DNA of 64,000 bases from Sabellastarte sp. h YS-2021 (GCA_964017235.1 OZ024939.1:43626241-43690240), one strand, 5' to 3'; counted from the first letter of the stretch, positions 12,504 through 22,675 are shown. Notes: generated from the letters alone by a model not told the origin. Translations and numbers: made by a program.

Positions 12504-15410
12504 CTATAAATGAACTATATGTTGAGCAGAAACCACAGAACCCAATGAATATTCTGCCCCCTCTTTTGACTTCCAAGATACATCCTTCAGATAGAAGTTA
12601 GTGAATGTCGTATGAGATTTCCAAAAACATGCACCTAAAATCTGATCAAGAGAGACTCCACCCTTGAAAGCCAATGAAGCCGCCATAGAGCGGACATCAT
12701 GTGCCTTGACTCTAGATAATTTTTGAGTTTCAAGGTCAGATTCCTGATAAGCCAAAATGACCGTTTGCTTTATCCAGGATGATATAGTCGCTCTTTGAAT
12801 ATCTCCTGAAAAACCATTCTTGAAAGAAACAAACAAAAGGTGTTTTCCATCCCTAATGTCCTTTGTCTTATCAACATAGTATCTTAAAGACCTGACTGGG
12901 CATAAAGTCATGTCCTGAGATAAAGATGAGTCCAAAATTGGTTTAAGAGCTGGAATGACCACTGGTTGAACCACATTAGGTCCATCCGAAGCCAACTGGT
13001 TCTTGGACAGAAACACTGATGAAGGAGCCACTGTGACCTCCTTCCAACCAGCCTTATGTTTCAGGGATTTGAAGGTCCAAGCATGTACTTCACCTCTCCT
13101 TCTGCCTGATGCCAAGGTCATAAGGAACACTGTTTTGAAGGTTAGTAATTTCAAAGGAGCATCCTTCAGAGGTTCAAAAGGTGACTTAGTTAATGCCAGA
13201 AGGACCAAAGATAAATCCCAAGAAGGTACGCCTCTATCTTTTACTGGCCTATCTCTATGAAAACTCGTAATCAGTCTATTAAGCTCAAAACTGTGACTGA
13301 TATCATTGCCTGCTGGTCCCAAATGATCTGCTATAGCTGTTCTATAACCTGCAATGGTAGTGGGTTTCAAACTTTTCTCATTGAATAAATGAATCAAAAA
13401 ATCTGCTATTGTGGAAATAGATGGTTGTTCGAATTCCACCTGCTTCTCTTTACCCCATGATTCAAAAATGGACCACCTTGATTCATAGACCCTTCTGGAT
13501 GAAAATCTCTGAGGTGCCTTAATTCTCTCTGCCACTGTGCTTGAGAATTTTTGAGGTGATTTGGTCTCGAGTCCAGATGCCAAACATGAAGATTGAGATA
13601 AGGAAGGTTTTGATGGAATTTTTGACTGAATGGTTGCTTCAGAAGCCACTCCCAATGTGGAAGAAACAGTGGAGGTTTTGTGGACAGGTCTATGAGATCC
13701 CAAAACCAACTCATCCCTGGCCACCCTGGGGCCACTACAATCATTTGACATGCATAAGACCTCATCTTTTGGACTACTTTGGGAATTAGAGCTATTGGAC
13801 ACTAAACATAACCGTCCATTGCCTCCCAAGAGATGTTCAATGCATCTACCGCCATTGCATTTGGATCTGGGACTGGAGACACATATAGGGGTAGCTTGTT
13901 GTTCATTCTGGTGGCAAACAAGTCTATCATTGGTTTGTGCCAAATTTGGCAAATCCTTAGAAAAATTTTGGGATGAAGAGACCATTCTGTCTGTATGACC
14001 TTGTCCCTGCGTGAGAGGCTGTCTGCTATCACATTGAGACAGCCCTGAATGTGTCAAGCCCTCAGCAAAATTGTTCTGGGATGACAAAAAGCCATGAGAC
14101 GCCATAACATGAGACACATTTCTAGTGAATGAGTCCCCCCCTGTTTGTTGAGGTAGGCCACCACTGTTGAATTGTCTGAGGCCACCAAGACTCTCTTGTT
14201 CAAAAGATGGGTTTGAAAAGACCTTATTGCTAGAAACACTGCTTTTAGTTCCAGAATGTTTATATGCAAATTTGTCTCTATGTCCGACCACAGTCCACTG
14301 ACTGTCAGGTCTCCCAAATGTGCTCCCCAACCCTTGACCGAAGCATCTGTAAACAACAGGAGATTGTGCTCCTCTGCATGTAGGGGAGACCCTGTCAAAA
14401 CATTTTTTGGATCTTTCCACCATATGAGATGTTTTTTCAAAATTTGAGAGCATGGGATGATCTTGTCCAATGATTGGGGATACTTCCAATGGGTTTTCAA
14501 GTACCATTGGAAGGGTCTCATATGCAACCTGCCCATTGGGACTGTCTTCTCTAGAGATGCCAGGATCCCTATGAAAGACATTAGGATCCTGGGAGTTGTT
14601 GTGACACTGTTGTCCAGATCTTCTATGGCATTTTTCAAAATTTGCCATTTTTTTTCTGTAGGCAAAACCTCGCCCTTGACCAGGTCGAACCTGTAGCCCA
14701 GGAAATCGAATTTTTGAGTTGGTGTTAACTCTGATTTTTTGAAGTTGATCACCCAACCTAGTTCCTGCATGAATTCTACCAGTTGTTTTGACTGCTCCAT
14801 GCAAATCTGCTGTGTTGGAGCTCGCAAAAGCCAGTCGTCTAAATACTGGTGGATGCGAATACCCCTGTTTTGAAGCATTAGCTTTACCTCCTTGACTACA
14901 CGAGTGAATTCGAGTGGAGCCGTCGCAATGCCGAAGGGTAGTGCTTTGAACTGGAACGAACGCCCCCCTACATGAAACCGAAGTAGGCTTTGAGATCTTT
15001 GGTGAATAGGAATGTGAAAATACGCGTCTGTAAGATCTACAGAAACTACCCACTCCCCTTTGCAAATGGAGTTTCTTATCACCTCGGCGGTTTCCATTTT
15101 GAATGTTGGAACTGTTAAATGACTGTTGAGAACACTGAGATCTATTACTGGGCGCCATTTTTTCCCCGGCTTTGGTACTAGAAATAACCTGCTGTGAAAT
15201 CCCAGAGTTGCAGACATTCTTACCGGAATCACTGCTTTTTTCTGTAACATTTGCTGTACACATTCCAACAGGAAGTTTTGTTTTTGTTGATTGGCATAAC
15301 CACTGTGAATTGTGGGATGTCGAGCCAATTCGATTGGATCTTTCAAAATGATCTCGTAACCGTGTTGTAGAATGTGCACAACTCTGGGATGACAACCGTT
15401 TTCTTTCCAT
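12504..15410 (-). CDS. DIRS tyrosine recombinase frame (968 aa ORF, recombinase domain in the last third)
   Basis: The recombinase fold is recognisable from about residue 639 (RRVYESRWSIFESW; 13496) to 950. The helical N-terminal part (TIADFLIHLFNE, TIAGYRTAIADHL) is followed by the catalytic part: Arg in ASGRRRGEVHAW (about R771), H904-x2-R907 in KAHDVRS, W930 and H933 in FWKSHTTF, and nucleophile Y940 in TNFYLKD. This enzyme would join and integrate the circular cDNA. Residues 1-~635 overlap the RT frame and are Ser/Gln/Asn-rich without a known domain. The real start is therefore uncertain; several internal ATGs exist, and the frame is also open back to the gag TGA. All key catalytic residues are present and no stop interrupts the frame. 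Confidence 0.9.
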   Translation of the reverse strand: MERKRLSSQSCAHSTTRLRDHFERSNRIGSTSHNSQWLCQSTKTKLPVGMCTANVTEKSSDSGKNVCNSGISQQVISSTKAGEKMAPSNRSQCSQQSFNSSNIQNGNRRGDKKLHLQRGVGSFCRSYRRVFSHSYSPKISKPTSVSCRGAFVPVQSTTLRHCDGSTRIHSCSQGGKANASKQGYSHPPVFRRLAFASSNTADLHGAVKTTGRIHAGTRLGDQLQKIRVNTNSKIRFPGLQVRPGQGRGFAYRKKMANFEKCHRRSGQQCHNNSQDPNVFHRDPGISREDSPNGQVAYETLPMVLENPLEVSPIIGQDHPMLSNFEKTSHMVERSKKCFDRVSPTCRGAQSPVVYRCFGQGLGSTFGRPDSQWTVVGHRDKFAYKHSGTKSSVSSNKVFSNPSFEQESLGGLRQFNSGGLPQQTGGDSFTRNVSHVMASHGFLSSQNNFAEGLTHSGLSQCDSRQPLTQGQGHTDRMVSSSQNFSKDLPNLAQTNDRLVCHQNEQQATPICVSSPRSKCNGGRCIEHLLGGNGRLCLVSNSSNSQSSPKDEVLCMSNDCSGPRVARDELVLGSHRPVHKTSTVSSTLGVASEATIQSKIPSKPSLSQSSCLASGLETKSPQKFSSTVAERIKAPQRFSSRRVYESRWSIFESWGKEKQVEFEQPSISTIADFLIHLFNEKSLKPTTIAGYRTAIADHLGPAGNDISHSFELNRLITSFHRDRPVKDRGVPSWDLSLVLLALTKSPFEPLKDAPLKLLTFKTVFLMTLASGRRRGEVHAWTFKSLKHKAGWKEVTVAPSSVFLSKNQLASDGPNVVQPVVIPALKPILDSSLSQDMTLCPVRSLRYYVDKTKDIRDGKHLLFVSFKNGFSGDIQRATISSWIKQTVILAYQESDLETQKLSRVKAHDVRSMAASLAFKGGVSLDQILGACFWKSHTTFTNFYLKDVSWKSKEGAEYSLGSVVSAQHIVHL

Positions 15411-15679
15411 ACCTTGTAGAATAACTGTAAACGGCCTCCAGGTAGCAATGCTTCTTGAGTATAGTCATTTCCTTCTCCCCCCACGACCTCCTCTGGTGGC
15501 CTGTGTGGGTTTGAATTGTGGCTTGTTATCTTGCTGGCCACGAAAAGAATTCTTTGAGGATGTGTTTGGAAATGAAGAATTATTGTAGTCAGCTCTTCCT
15601 TTCCTAGAATTGAAAATGGGTTTCGAATCCATCTTCTGTCTTTTGGGAGAACGGCTGCGTTCGTATTTATTCTCCACAT
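13406..15679 (-). pseudogene. DIRS reverse transcriptase-RNase H-methyltransferase-like frame, two in-frame stops
   Basis: The frame is open from an ATG at 15679 to a TGA at 14054-14056 (541 aa). It continues to a TAG at 13802-13804, then to the end at 13406. RT motifs: PVIDLS (177-182), VSVDLTDAYFHIP (212-224, D215), LPFGIATAP (247-255) and YLDD (279-282). RNase H: FTDAS (D445), ILELKA (E477) and ASDNSTVVAYLN (D502). After the TGA the family pattern resumes with HIQG...NVIADSLSRR. It then enters a TEWSLHP...IDLFATR...AVDALN block that I take to be the DIRS Dam-like methyltransferase region. The TAG falls where an aromatic-P-P motif is usual, and PIALIPK follows. RT is in the +1 frame relative to gag. 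The first ~78 residues overlap gag and show no RT motif, so the true start or frameshift site is unknown. Confidence 0.9.
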
Positions 15680-17105
15680 TGTTGAGAACTGAGGGCGAAA
15701 ACAAATCTGTTGAAGTGAAACCAGATCTCCTCAATCTGTTCCTGTCGTGCTCGTGTAAGTGAGGGGCTGAGTACTTTAAGATAGTGTCCCTCCTAGCAAG
15801 CTGCATATTGCAGGACATTGTCATTGAAGCTTCCACAACAGTTTCCAGAGCTCTTTCAATGGAAGCTATAGTTGAATACTGTAGCTGAATGTAAGACATC
15901 AGTTCTTCCATATCCTTACTGAGACTGTCTTCCATGTTGGAAGCACCAGACTGTACAATCTCCTCCATATTAGATGCACATTTCTCAAGAGCCCTAATAA
16001 AGTGACTGACAAACCCCAACACCTGAACATGCTCGCGTTTTACTGATTCCATAGTAGTAAACTGACGAGTTGGAACAGAAATGTAAGATGGAGCAGAGGT
16101 AGATTTTGAGCAAATAGATTTGAAGGAATCTTGACATTTAGGTGCAGAGATGGCAAATTCAGAAGTAGTAGACCTGTAGAACTTCATGTTGGGTCTGGTA
16201 TAAGGTAGAAATGTATCTGAATTGAAAGGTGCTGAGTGAAGTCTCTCCCCATTCTCAGATGGATTCCCTGCAACTTTCTTTTCCAATTCTGACCATCTAG
16301 CATTAATTTCCACCACTGGAGGTAAACACATAGGTAAGACAGATAATTTCTTCTTTCGGTCCTTCGACCCAAAGATCTTCGATGGAACCTCCTTATATTC
16401 CTCTGGAGTTGAAAGTTCTAACAAACCCCTAATAGAGGCTAAAAACTGTCTGTAGGAAGGATCTTCATCTATCTCTTCTTCTTTCGAAGAAAATTTTTGT
16501 TCAGAGTGAGGAGAGAGAGAACGCGCTCGTTTGTGATGCGTTCTCTGCTCTATTTCTTCTTGGGCCACACTATGATCTTCTTCTTCAGTCGTAGCAAAAA
16601 TGGACCTGGCATCTTCACGACTTGTAGTCTCTCCAAAAACCTCTTGTGTAGCTGTCTCTGTGGTTTTAGTTTCTAAAACCTGAATACGACCCTGCATAGC
16701 TTCTAGACGTGCTAGTATAAGCTGTAAGGGATCATTAGACACAGTAGAGGAAGAAGAAGTGGAAGGTAAATGGGAAGACTTTTCTTTACTGGTAGCTTGA
16801 GAGGGCTGAATATCTTCAGACCCTAGAAGGGAATCTTCGACCTCTTTAGAGATCGTTTCTTTAGTGGATTTTTTCTTCTCATAAGCTTTCCTTGCTTTGA
16901 GTTTTTTCTTTTGATCAGCCGTGAATTGGAGGCATACAAAGCAATCCTCCTCTTTAGAAGTGACACAGACGTCATCCCCTTTGTTCTTCTCTCTACAAGA
17001 GTGGCAGAAACGATGGTGATCCCATTCAAAAGAAGTATGGCGACAACCAGCCGCTAACTTCTGTCCTTTACTTTTTATTTGACCTTCTGCCATAGTTGAA
17101 AACAA
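15465..17105 (-). CDS. gag: DIRS Gag-like protein (546 aa)
   Basis: An intact first frame. The N-terminus has a cysteine cluster, C34-x2-C37-x9-C47-x7-C55-x2-C58, around FCHSCREKNKGDDVC, then DCFVC; I take this as the zinc-binding-like module seen at the start of many DIRS Gag proteins. Next come a basic stretch, a Ser/Glu-rich region with probable coiled coil (about 125-150), a central helical region, and a basic C-terminus ending RGGRGGRRK that suggests nucleic acid binding. A second ATG at codon 5 (MAEGQ, 17093) is an alternative start. The ORF ends in TGA at 15465-15467, followed by CTA. Its last 215 nt overlap the RT frame. The role as a particle or RNA-binding protein is inferred from family position. 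Confidence 0.85.
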   Translation of the reverse strand: MFSTMAEGQIKSKGQKLAAGCRHTSFEWDHHRFCHSCREKNKGDDVCVTSKEEDCFVCLQFTADQKKKLKARKAYEKKKSTKETISKEVEDSLLGSEDIQPSQATSKEKSSHLPSTSSSSTVSNDPLQLILARLEAMQGRIQVLETKTTETATQEVFGETTSREDARSIFATTEEEDHSVAQEEIEQRTHHKRARSLSPHSEQKFSSKEEEIDEDPSYRQFLASIRGLLELSTPEEYKEVPSKIFGSKDRKKKLSVLPMCLPPVVEINARWSELEKKVAGNPSENGERLHSAPFNSDTFLPYTRPNMKFYRSTTSEFAISAPKCQDSFKSICSKSTSAPSYISVPTRQFTTMESVKREHVQVLGFVSHFIRALEKCASNMEEIVQSGASNMEDSLSKDMEELMSYIQLQYSTIASIERALETVVEASMTMSCNMQLARRDTILKYSAPHLHEHDRNRLRRSGFTSTDLFSPSVLNNVENKYERSRSPKRQKMDSKPIFNSRKGRADYNNSSFPNTSSKNSFRGQQDNKPQFKPTQATRGGRGGRRK

Positions 17106-17137
17106 TCTTTGTTTACGATGTACACTCCCTGACGACC

Positions 17138-17302
17138 AAATTAAAAGTGAGGCTAATAGGGGTTATTCCAGTGTAGGCGCATGCGCGGTCATGCGCATAC
17201 ATACTGGTACCGACAAGGATATTCGTTTTTAAAACAATATTCTCGTCTGGTCGTCCATGTATGCTCCCGCTAACACGTAAGCACTAGTGAGGATAAGGTA
17301 AG
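17138..17302. repeat. Right inverted terminal repeat of the DIRS element
   Basis: 165 bp, the exact partner of 11711-11875. It lies upstream of gag, whose first ATG is 33 bases inside it, so it probably carries the promoter of the element (inference from position). The outer extension, 17303-17321, is only 19 bases and ends ACGCAATAAAA. Confidence 0.95.
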
Positions 17303-17321
17303 GGTATTTTACGCAATAAAA

Positions 17322-18132
17322 ATACTGCTTTACTGGACTGTGAGAACACATTAAAACTAAGTGATATTTTGGGAAAATACAAAAATGTTCAAACGGAATG
17401 TCAAATAGTAGGTAATAACAGCTTATCATAATAAGAACTTTGATGACATGAGGCGTGGAGTAGAACCAGAGATCTCTGCACTTTATTCAAGGCTCTTGCA
17501 TAAAATCCATGTTTTTCTGTCAAGCCCTCATTGGCAATTTTTAGCACATAACAGAGGCAGTGCTGGCATTGTGTGAATGACATTTTTGGCTATAACATAG
17601 GCTTGCTAGGTGAAGAGGGTAGGTAAGTTAGAGCAAGACGGTGTCCTATACACCTGCACTGACCAATTAACCCCATCACAGTTTCAGGGAACCTTCACCT
17701 GCAGTGTCTTGTTGGTCCCAACATCCAATGTCATCCACAGGATTCATGTGCAAACCACTTGAAATACATCTGGCAATGTCCTGAAAACTTCACTTTATAC
17801 ATACAAATGATGAATATGGTGTCTTTAAGCAGGTGTTCCAAAACTTTCAGGTACTTTTTGTAAAAGTTCTATACTGGTCGATTGCATCAGCTCAACTACA
17901 GTTTGTGCAGTTCATGTATTTCCCTTTGGTTATTATTTGGATATTTATTGCATCATCTTCTATCAAAACACTGATGATTATCCCACATTAAAATGTATAC
18001 AAATATGCAGAGATCCTGTTAGCACATTAGTATAAAAATTTTCAGTTATTTTGGTAATTTGTGATCATCAGATGATATCGTTTTTATCACTTATTTCCTC
18101 GTGTGCTCACTTCCTGTCAAGTCCTGCTCACC
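17322..18132. other. Intronic sequence flanking the DIRS element
   Basis: AT-rich DNA right of the element's outer end. No gene, splice-flanked exon or repeat end is recognised. Open frames that run across the right terminal repeat are chance. Confidence 0.5.
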
Positions 18133-18486
18133 ACATGATGCATTGATTACCAAATCATCTCATTATCACAAGTTCTGGCAAGCACCATATGATGCATTGA
18201 TTACCAGATCATCTCATTATCACAAGTTCTGGCATGCACCTGATGTTGTATTGATTACCAGATCACCTCATTATCACATGTTCTGGAAAGCACCAGATGA
18301 TGTATTGATTACCAGATCATCTGATTATCACAAGTTCTGGCAAGCACCAGATGATGCATTGATTACCAGATCATCTCATTATCACAAGTTCTCGCAAGCA
18401 CCAGATGATGTATTGATTAACATATCATCTAATGATCACATGTTCTGGCAAGCACCAGATGATGTATTGATAACCAAATCATGTTG
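18133..18486. repeat. Minisatellite, 54-bp unit, about 6.5 copies
   Basis: Direct repeats of a unit running ATGATGCATTGATTACCAGA, TCATCTCATTATCACAAGTT, CTGGCAAGCACC. Copies differ by a few substitutions. The unit length is a multiple of three, so the array gives a 184-codon open frame (18101-18655, + strand) with an 18-residue repeat around LITRSSHYHKFWQAPD. I do not call it a gene: the frame follows from the period, and it runs on into unrelated sequence. Confidence 0.92.
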
Positions 18487-19031
18487 TTATTATGATATAA
18501 TAAACGGTGTTCATGTGATATTGTCATGCTCCTGGGTCCTCACAAGAAACTGTCATGCTCACGACATCTGTTGCTCACGATGTAATAATAAAGTCATGAC
18601 CTCAAGAAACTTAGTCCTGCTCAAAAGATATCCTCATGATATCTTATTGCTATAATGACTTGGTACATGCTAAAATAAAGATCACAATGTCCTAACAGAG
18701 GCTCCAAAAACTAGAACTAGGGCTGCAGGCCTTGGGACATCCTGCACAAGCTTTAAAACAAGATGGCAGTCACAAATTTTTTTTTTTTTGTTTTTGAAAA
18801 GTTGCTTCCCTTGACCCTAAAATGAACACAGGAAACCTAAACTTGATATATCTCAACGGTTTTCCTGTAATGATTTGCTATAGAGTTGACAAGTGCTCAG
18901 AGTCAAATTTTCAAAATTTATTACAACAGTCACATTTTTTTAATATTACAAAAAATCTTCTAGATGGAGGTAAAACACTTCAGGAAAGCACAATGGGGGC
19001 ATTTTTGAGACATTTGAAGCAAGCCTTGCAG
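18487..19031. other. Non-coding stretch between the minisatellite and the SINE
   Basis: It contains a T-run (T13GT5) near 18777 and an ACAAGATGGCAGTCAC piece. Together with GGCGGCCATCTTGG at about 19466 on the other side of the SINE, this hints at an older repeat that the SINE split. I could not define that repeat's ends. Confidence 0.35.
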
Positions 19032-19298
19032 TACTTAGCATTGCTTTATTTATTTATTTATTTGGGGTTTTATGTTGCTTTCAACACTGTACAGGTCATA
19101 TCACGGCGGGTAGTTGGAAGGGCAGAGGAAACCAGTATATACAGTTCGTCAGGGTTCTGTACTGTAAACTGCCGACCAATGGCAAGCAACTGCCAACTTT
19201 CCCACTTGAGGCCGTGCCGGGAACTGAACCCCAGCCTCAGAGGTGGGAGGCGAGAGTGTTAACCACTCTGCCACTATGGCCTCTACTTAGCATTGCTT
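19032..19298 (-). mobile_element. tRNA-derived SINE with 15-bp target-site duplication
   Basis: The element is 19047-19283 on the minus strand, flanked by perfect duplications TACTTAGCATTGCTT at 19032-19046 and 19284-19298. Read on the minus strand, the head has an A-box (TGGCAGAGTGG) and a B-box-like GGTTCAGTTCCC. The body ends in ACATAAAACCCC and a short AAATAAATA tail. It is the same family as the plus-strand copy at 44464-44693. It sits in an older repeat-like context containing CCATCTTGGAAACC. An open frame at 18822-19262 crosses it by chance. Confidence 0.93.
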
Positions 19299-22200
19299 CG
19301 GTAAAGTTGCGGTTTACAAAATCGCCTCTGGCAGCCATGTTTTTTAATCAATTTCACCTAAAATCAATAGGCTTCCTCCCATGAGTAATATCAATGACTG
19401 TATAAAGAATGAAGACAATTGGTCACATCTGGACTTGAACACACACAAGTTTTAAAAATGGGTGGCGGCCATCTTGGAAACCAAACATTAGCCTAAGGGT
19501 TTGCACTCTTCATGTACTCCTGTTTCTTCTCCATTTTCAATCACAATTGTAAAATTCTAGGCACAGTAAATCTAGTGGTACATTCTTACAACCTTTCCAC
19601 AGATGTAATGCCACAATGTCCCTTGTTATAAATAAACGAGTGATGTACTTCAAGCTTCACTAGAAACCTACATGAGTGCTCGCTCTCCCAACAGTTACAA
19701 AGATAGGAGACAGCTTCTGTTTTAGCTCTGCAACTGGAAATCCACATGAGAACATTGTGGAACCTTTATTGACCAACCCAAGCTTGTTCTGTCTTAAGAT
19801 TGGTTTTAAAGAGAGACTACAGTTCACAGATTTAATCCAAACCTCATGAACTTAAACTGAATCTTGTACATAAAATTTAGCTGTACAAACTACAAAGTTT
19901 AATTTGACTCTTCACTGGATTTATTAATGTATGAGTATGTTACTAAATTTCTAGCTGTACAAATTATAAACGTTTTTACAGCTTTAAAATCTGAACACAG
20001 TTCCATAAAGAAATGAATTACATGTATTTACCTCAAATCCTTAAGGAGACATTAAATACTTTCTTGCCCGATAAAAGAATTCCCTAGATTGACTTTAACC
20101 AACCAGTTGATATACTGTGAATATCTGATCTCTTGATCATAAAAAACTTAAATCCCTAAATTGCTTTAAATCAAGTTTAATTGACAAGCTCCAGCAAAAC
20201 AGCAATTTCTGCATTAAAGATAGAATTACATCCTAGACATTGAAAAAATAACATCCTTAAGACTCAGGAAGAAGCTCTGTCTTGTGTCTTGTTTGTCCCC
20301 ATAGGAAAACCTCCTTTTTACCTAATTTAGTTTCAAAAAACTGAATACCAGTATTTTTATATCAATGTCTGCTATCACACAAAAGCACATGTTGCAGTCC
20401 AGTTGTTACATGTAAATACATTTCAGCAACACAATCTGAATACTTTTACAGAACTTTATCTCTGTTCGAATAGATTTTGAGGTGTGTTGAACTGAAATCA
20501 TACACAATGAAAATCTCTTTAAGGAGAGTTCTGATATGTAGAGTTCCCTTCTGAGAAGAAATGAACATATCCTTGGAGGATACTATCAATATTTAACCTG
20601 TTGACTGGGAATCCTGGCTTAGAGGAAATATTTGGATTGGACAGGGTTCTACAGTGATGAGTGGACAAGCATGGGTCAGACTACATGATTTGATGAGAAC
20701 ACTTACAAAAAAATGAATTAGTGGTTTTACTCTTTAAAAGACTCTTCCATGTTATACCTATTGTCAACGTCTCTGGGAGTCTCAAGGCAAACAAGAGAAT
20801 CTCCTGAATGAAATGATTTTCTGATTATTCACAAAATTGTCACATTTTCTGTAAGATAGGACAATTTTATCAGGTGAAGGAATTCAGTACAGTAAATCTA
20901 TTGTTGAAAACTGATGGGTCCCATCAAATAATTTTTGATTAAGACCAGATGTTATACTGAGGTTTAATAGTTTGAAGGTTTGTGCTATGTTCTTGAAAAC
21001 TTTTAATTATTTTTAACCAGAAATAGATATGTTTGCAATCCAGGTTACAAGTGACATATGATGACTTGTCCAACAAACTTTTGCTTCTGTGGCAATCTTA
21101 CAAAACTTAGGCATACTCCTCAGATTTTTTTATTTCATCAAATATTAATTCAACCAATTTTGAATCGACCCCTTTAGAAATGTGGCCACCATTCTACCCT
21201 TGATAAAAAAACTGCCTTTCTTCCCGAGTTAAAACATCGCCATTTAAAGTAAATGACTGTAAAAAATGGAAAGCACCCTTGACATCTTCAAGAGTTTATA
21301 TTTTTTTACTTTTTATTTTACCAATTAGCTGCAGTGATTTTCAATGTCAAAGCAATTTTCTTTTCCCCCAGATGTATCTGTGAACTTTAAAATTAAAAAA
21401 AAAATTCATGAAATAAATGGGGAATCAGATTTAGAAACAGATAGACTGAATATCTGAAGTGGCATTCTGTGATGAGAGAAAAACTCAAGCTGAACAAGAA
21501 GTAAGATGGTTGGAGATTAACTTGGGTAAGCCCCAGTCAATTTAGTGGCATTTATTTATCTCAAGAAATCCTAGGAATCCAGCTGAACAAAGATTTATCT
21601 GCTGCACTTTTGAACAAAATGTCATGTCAGTGCATGTCAAACAAAGTAATGGGGCCACCATTTATTTGATATAATCTTTTTTCTCTTTGCTGTTAAATTC
21701 CCTCAAGCTGAAACCAAAAGACTTGGACTAAGATTAGATTTCCTGTCTCTTTCAAGAGATCACATTGTTATGGCTAGGTTGAGTGGAGCAAGGCAATGCT
21801 GGAGTAATGCAAGAAAGTGGCTTAAGGCTTTAAATTAATACGAAGCAAATTTACATAAATTTGAGGCAAAACATATACTTGACTTACTGATGCATCAGCC
21901 TATCTACTTAACACCACAGCTCTCATATCAGAGGTCAAAGTTGAGGTTTCATGTCCCTTTTAAGAGTTAAAGAGTCATATTAGGACGTACCCTGAGGGGG
22001 CTCAATTGAATAATTAAGAAAATCAATTTTCACAAAGGGATGGTCTAGGTGAAATATGTCAATATTCCAAGGGTGGATGGTTTATTTCACTGAGGTATGC
22101 TAGTTGGCCATGTTTTAGAATTTTGGGTTGGGCCTATTTTGAACAGTCCCTCTGTATTTTACTAGAAGCCAATGGAGATTTTTTTTGCTGTGAAGCAATG

Positions 22201-22399
22201 TGGGAAAACCTGGAGGAACAAGTGACAACCCTACAGAGTGAATTTTGGATGCACTATAGTCTTCTGAAATCCAAATCAGTGATACAAGTTAAGAGTTACA
22301 ACAGTCCAATCAACTACTCACTAACGCATTGGCCAGAAGAACATTTGTTTTGAGCGCTAGCAGGTGACAATTTCTATAAAGATCTTATATGGATTCTGG
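19299..22399. other. AT-rich intronic sequence, nothing recognised
   Basis: About 3.1 kb with only short chance frames. No splice-flanked exon, RNA gene or paired transposon end seen. Confidence 0.5.
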
Positions 22400-22675
22400 T
22401 CAATTTTCTGACTTGAAACACAAGGGATCATATAAAGATAAGCCCTCAGACCACTCCAGATATTGTCATGTAATTAGGTGAGTTTCTAACATGAAACACA
22501 AGGGATCATGTAAGTACAAGACCTCAGAGCACCCCAGATATTTCCATCTTATCTACTCTGGTGCATTTGTAACTTAATACACAAGGGATCATGTAAGGAC
22601 AAGACCTGAGAGAACCCCAGATATTGTCATCTAATCAGGTGAGTTTGTAACTTGAGACACAAGGGGCCATACTAG
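22400..22675. repeat. Tandem repeat, unit about 78-83 bp, roughly 3.5 copies
   Basis: The unit runs GAAACACAAGGGATCATGTA, then AGGACAAGACCTCAGAG, ACCCCAGATATTGTCATCTA, ATCAGGTGAGTTTGTAAC. CAAGGGATCA-type starts lie at 22421, 22499, 22582 and 22660. Copies are roughly 80-90 percent alike by eye. Confidence 0.85.

Larger units (their letters stand above)
11669..17321 (-). mobile_element. DIRS-type tyrosine recombinase retrotransposon, nearly complete
   Basis: A 5.65-kb element read on the minus strand in the order gag, RT-RNase H-methyltransferase-like region, tyrosine recombinase. It has inverted terminal repeats (11711-11875 and 17138-17302) and an internal complementary region (11947-12050). 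This is the architecture of DIRS elements, which replicate through a circular DNA joined by a tyrosine recombinase instead of using an integrase and LTRs. The outer ends are set by the internal region: it pairs perfectly with 11669-11729 and with 17279-17321. No target-site duplication is seen, as expected for the group. The RT frame holds two stops, so the copy is probably not autonomous. It is visibly less AT-rich than its surroundings. Confidence 0.95.

Noticed and set aside
13003..14696. Several plus-strand and third-frame open frames inside the DIRS element
   Set aside because: Shadows of the RT and recombinase frames, without motifs of their own.
17138..17429. Open frames across the right DIRS terminal repeat
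   Set aside because: The terminal repeat is non-coding in this family, and the frames continue into flanking host DNA.
18101..18655. 184-codon open frame as a gene
   Set aside because: It is produced by a 54-bp repeat unit divisible by three and runs into unrelated sequence. There is no splice or start context.
18822..19262. 146-codon open frame
   Set aside because: It runs through a SINE and its target duplication, so it is chance.
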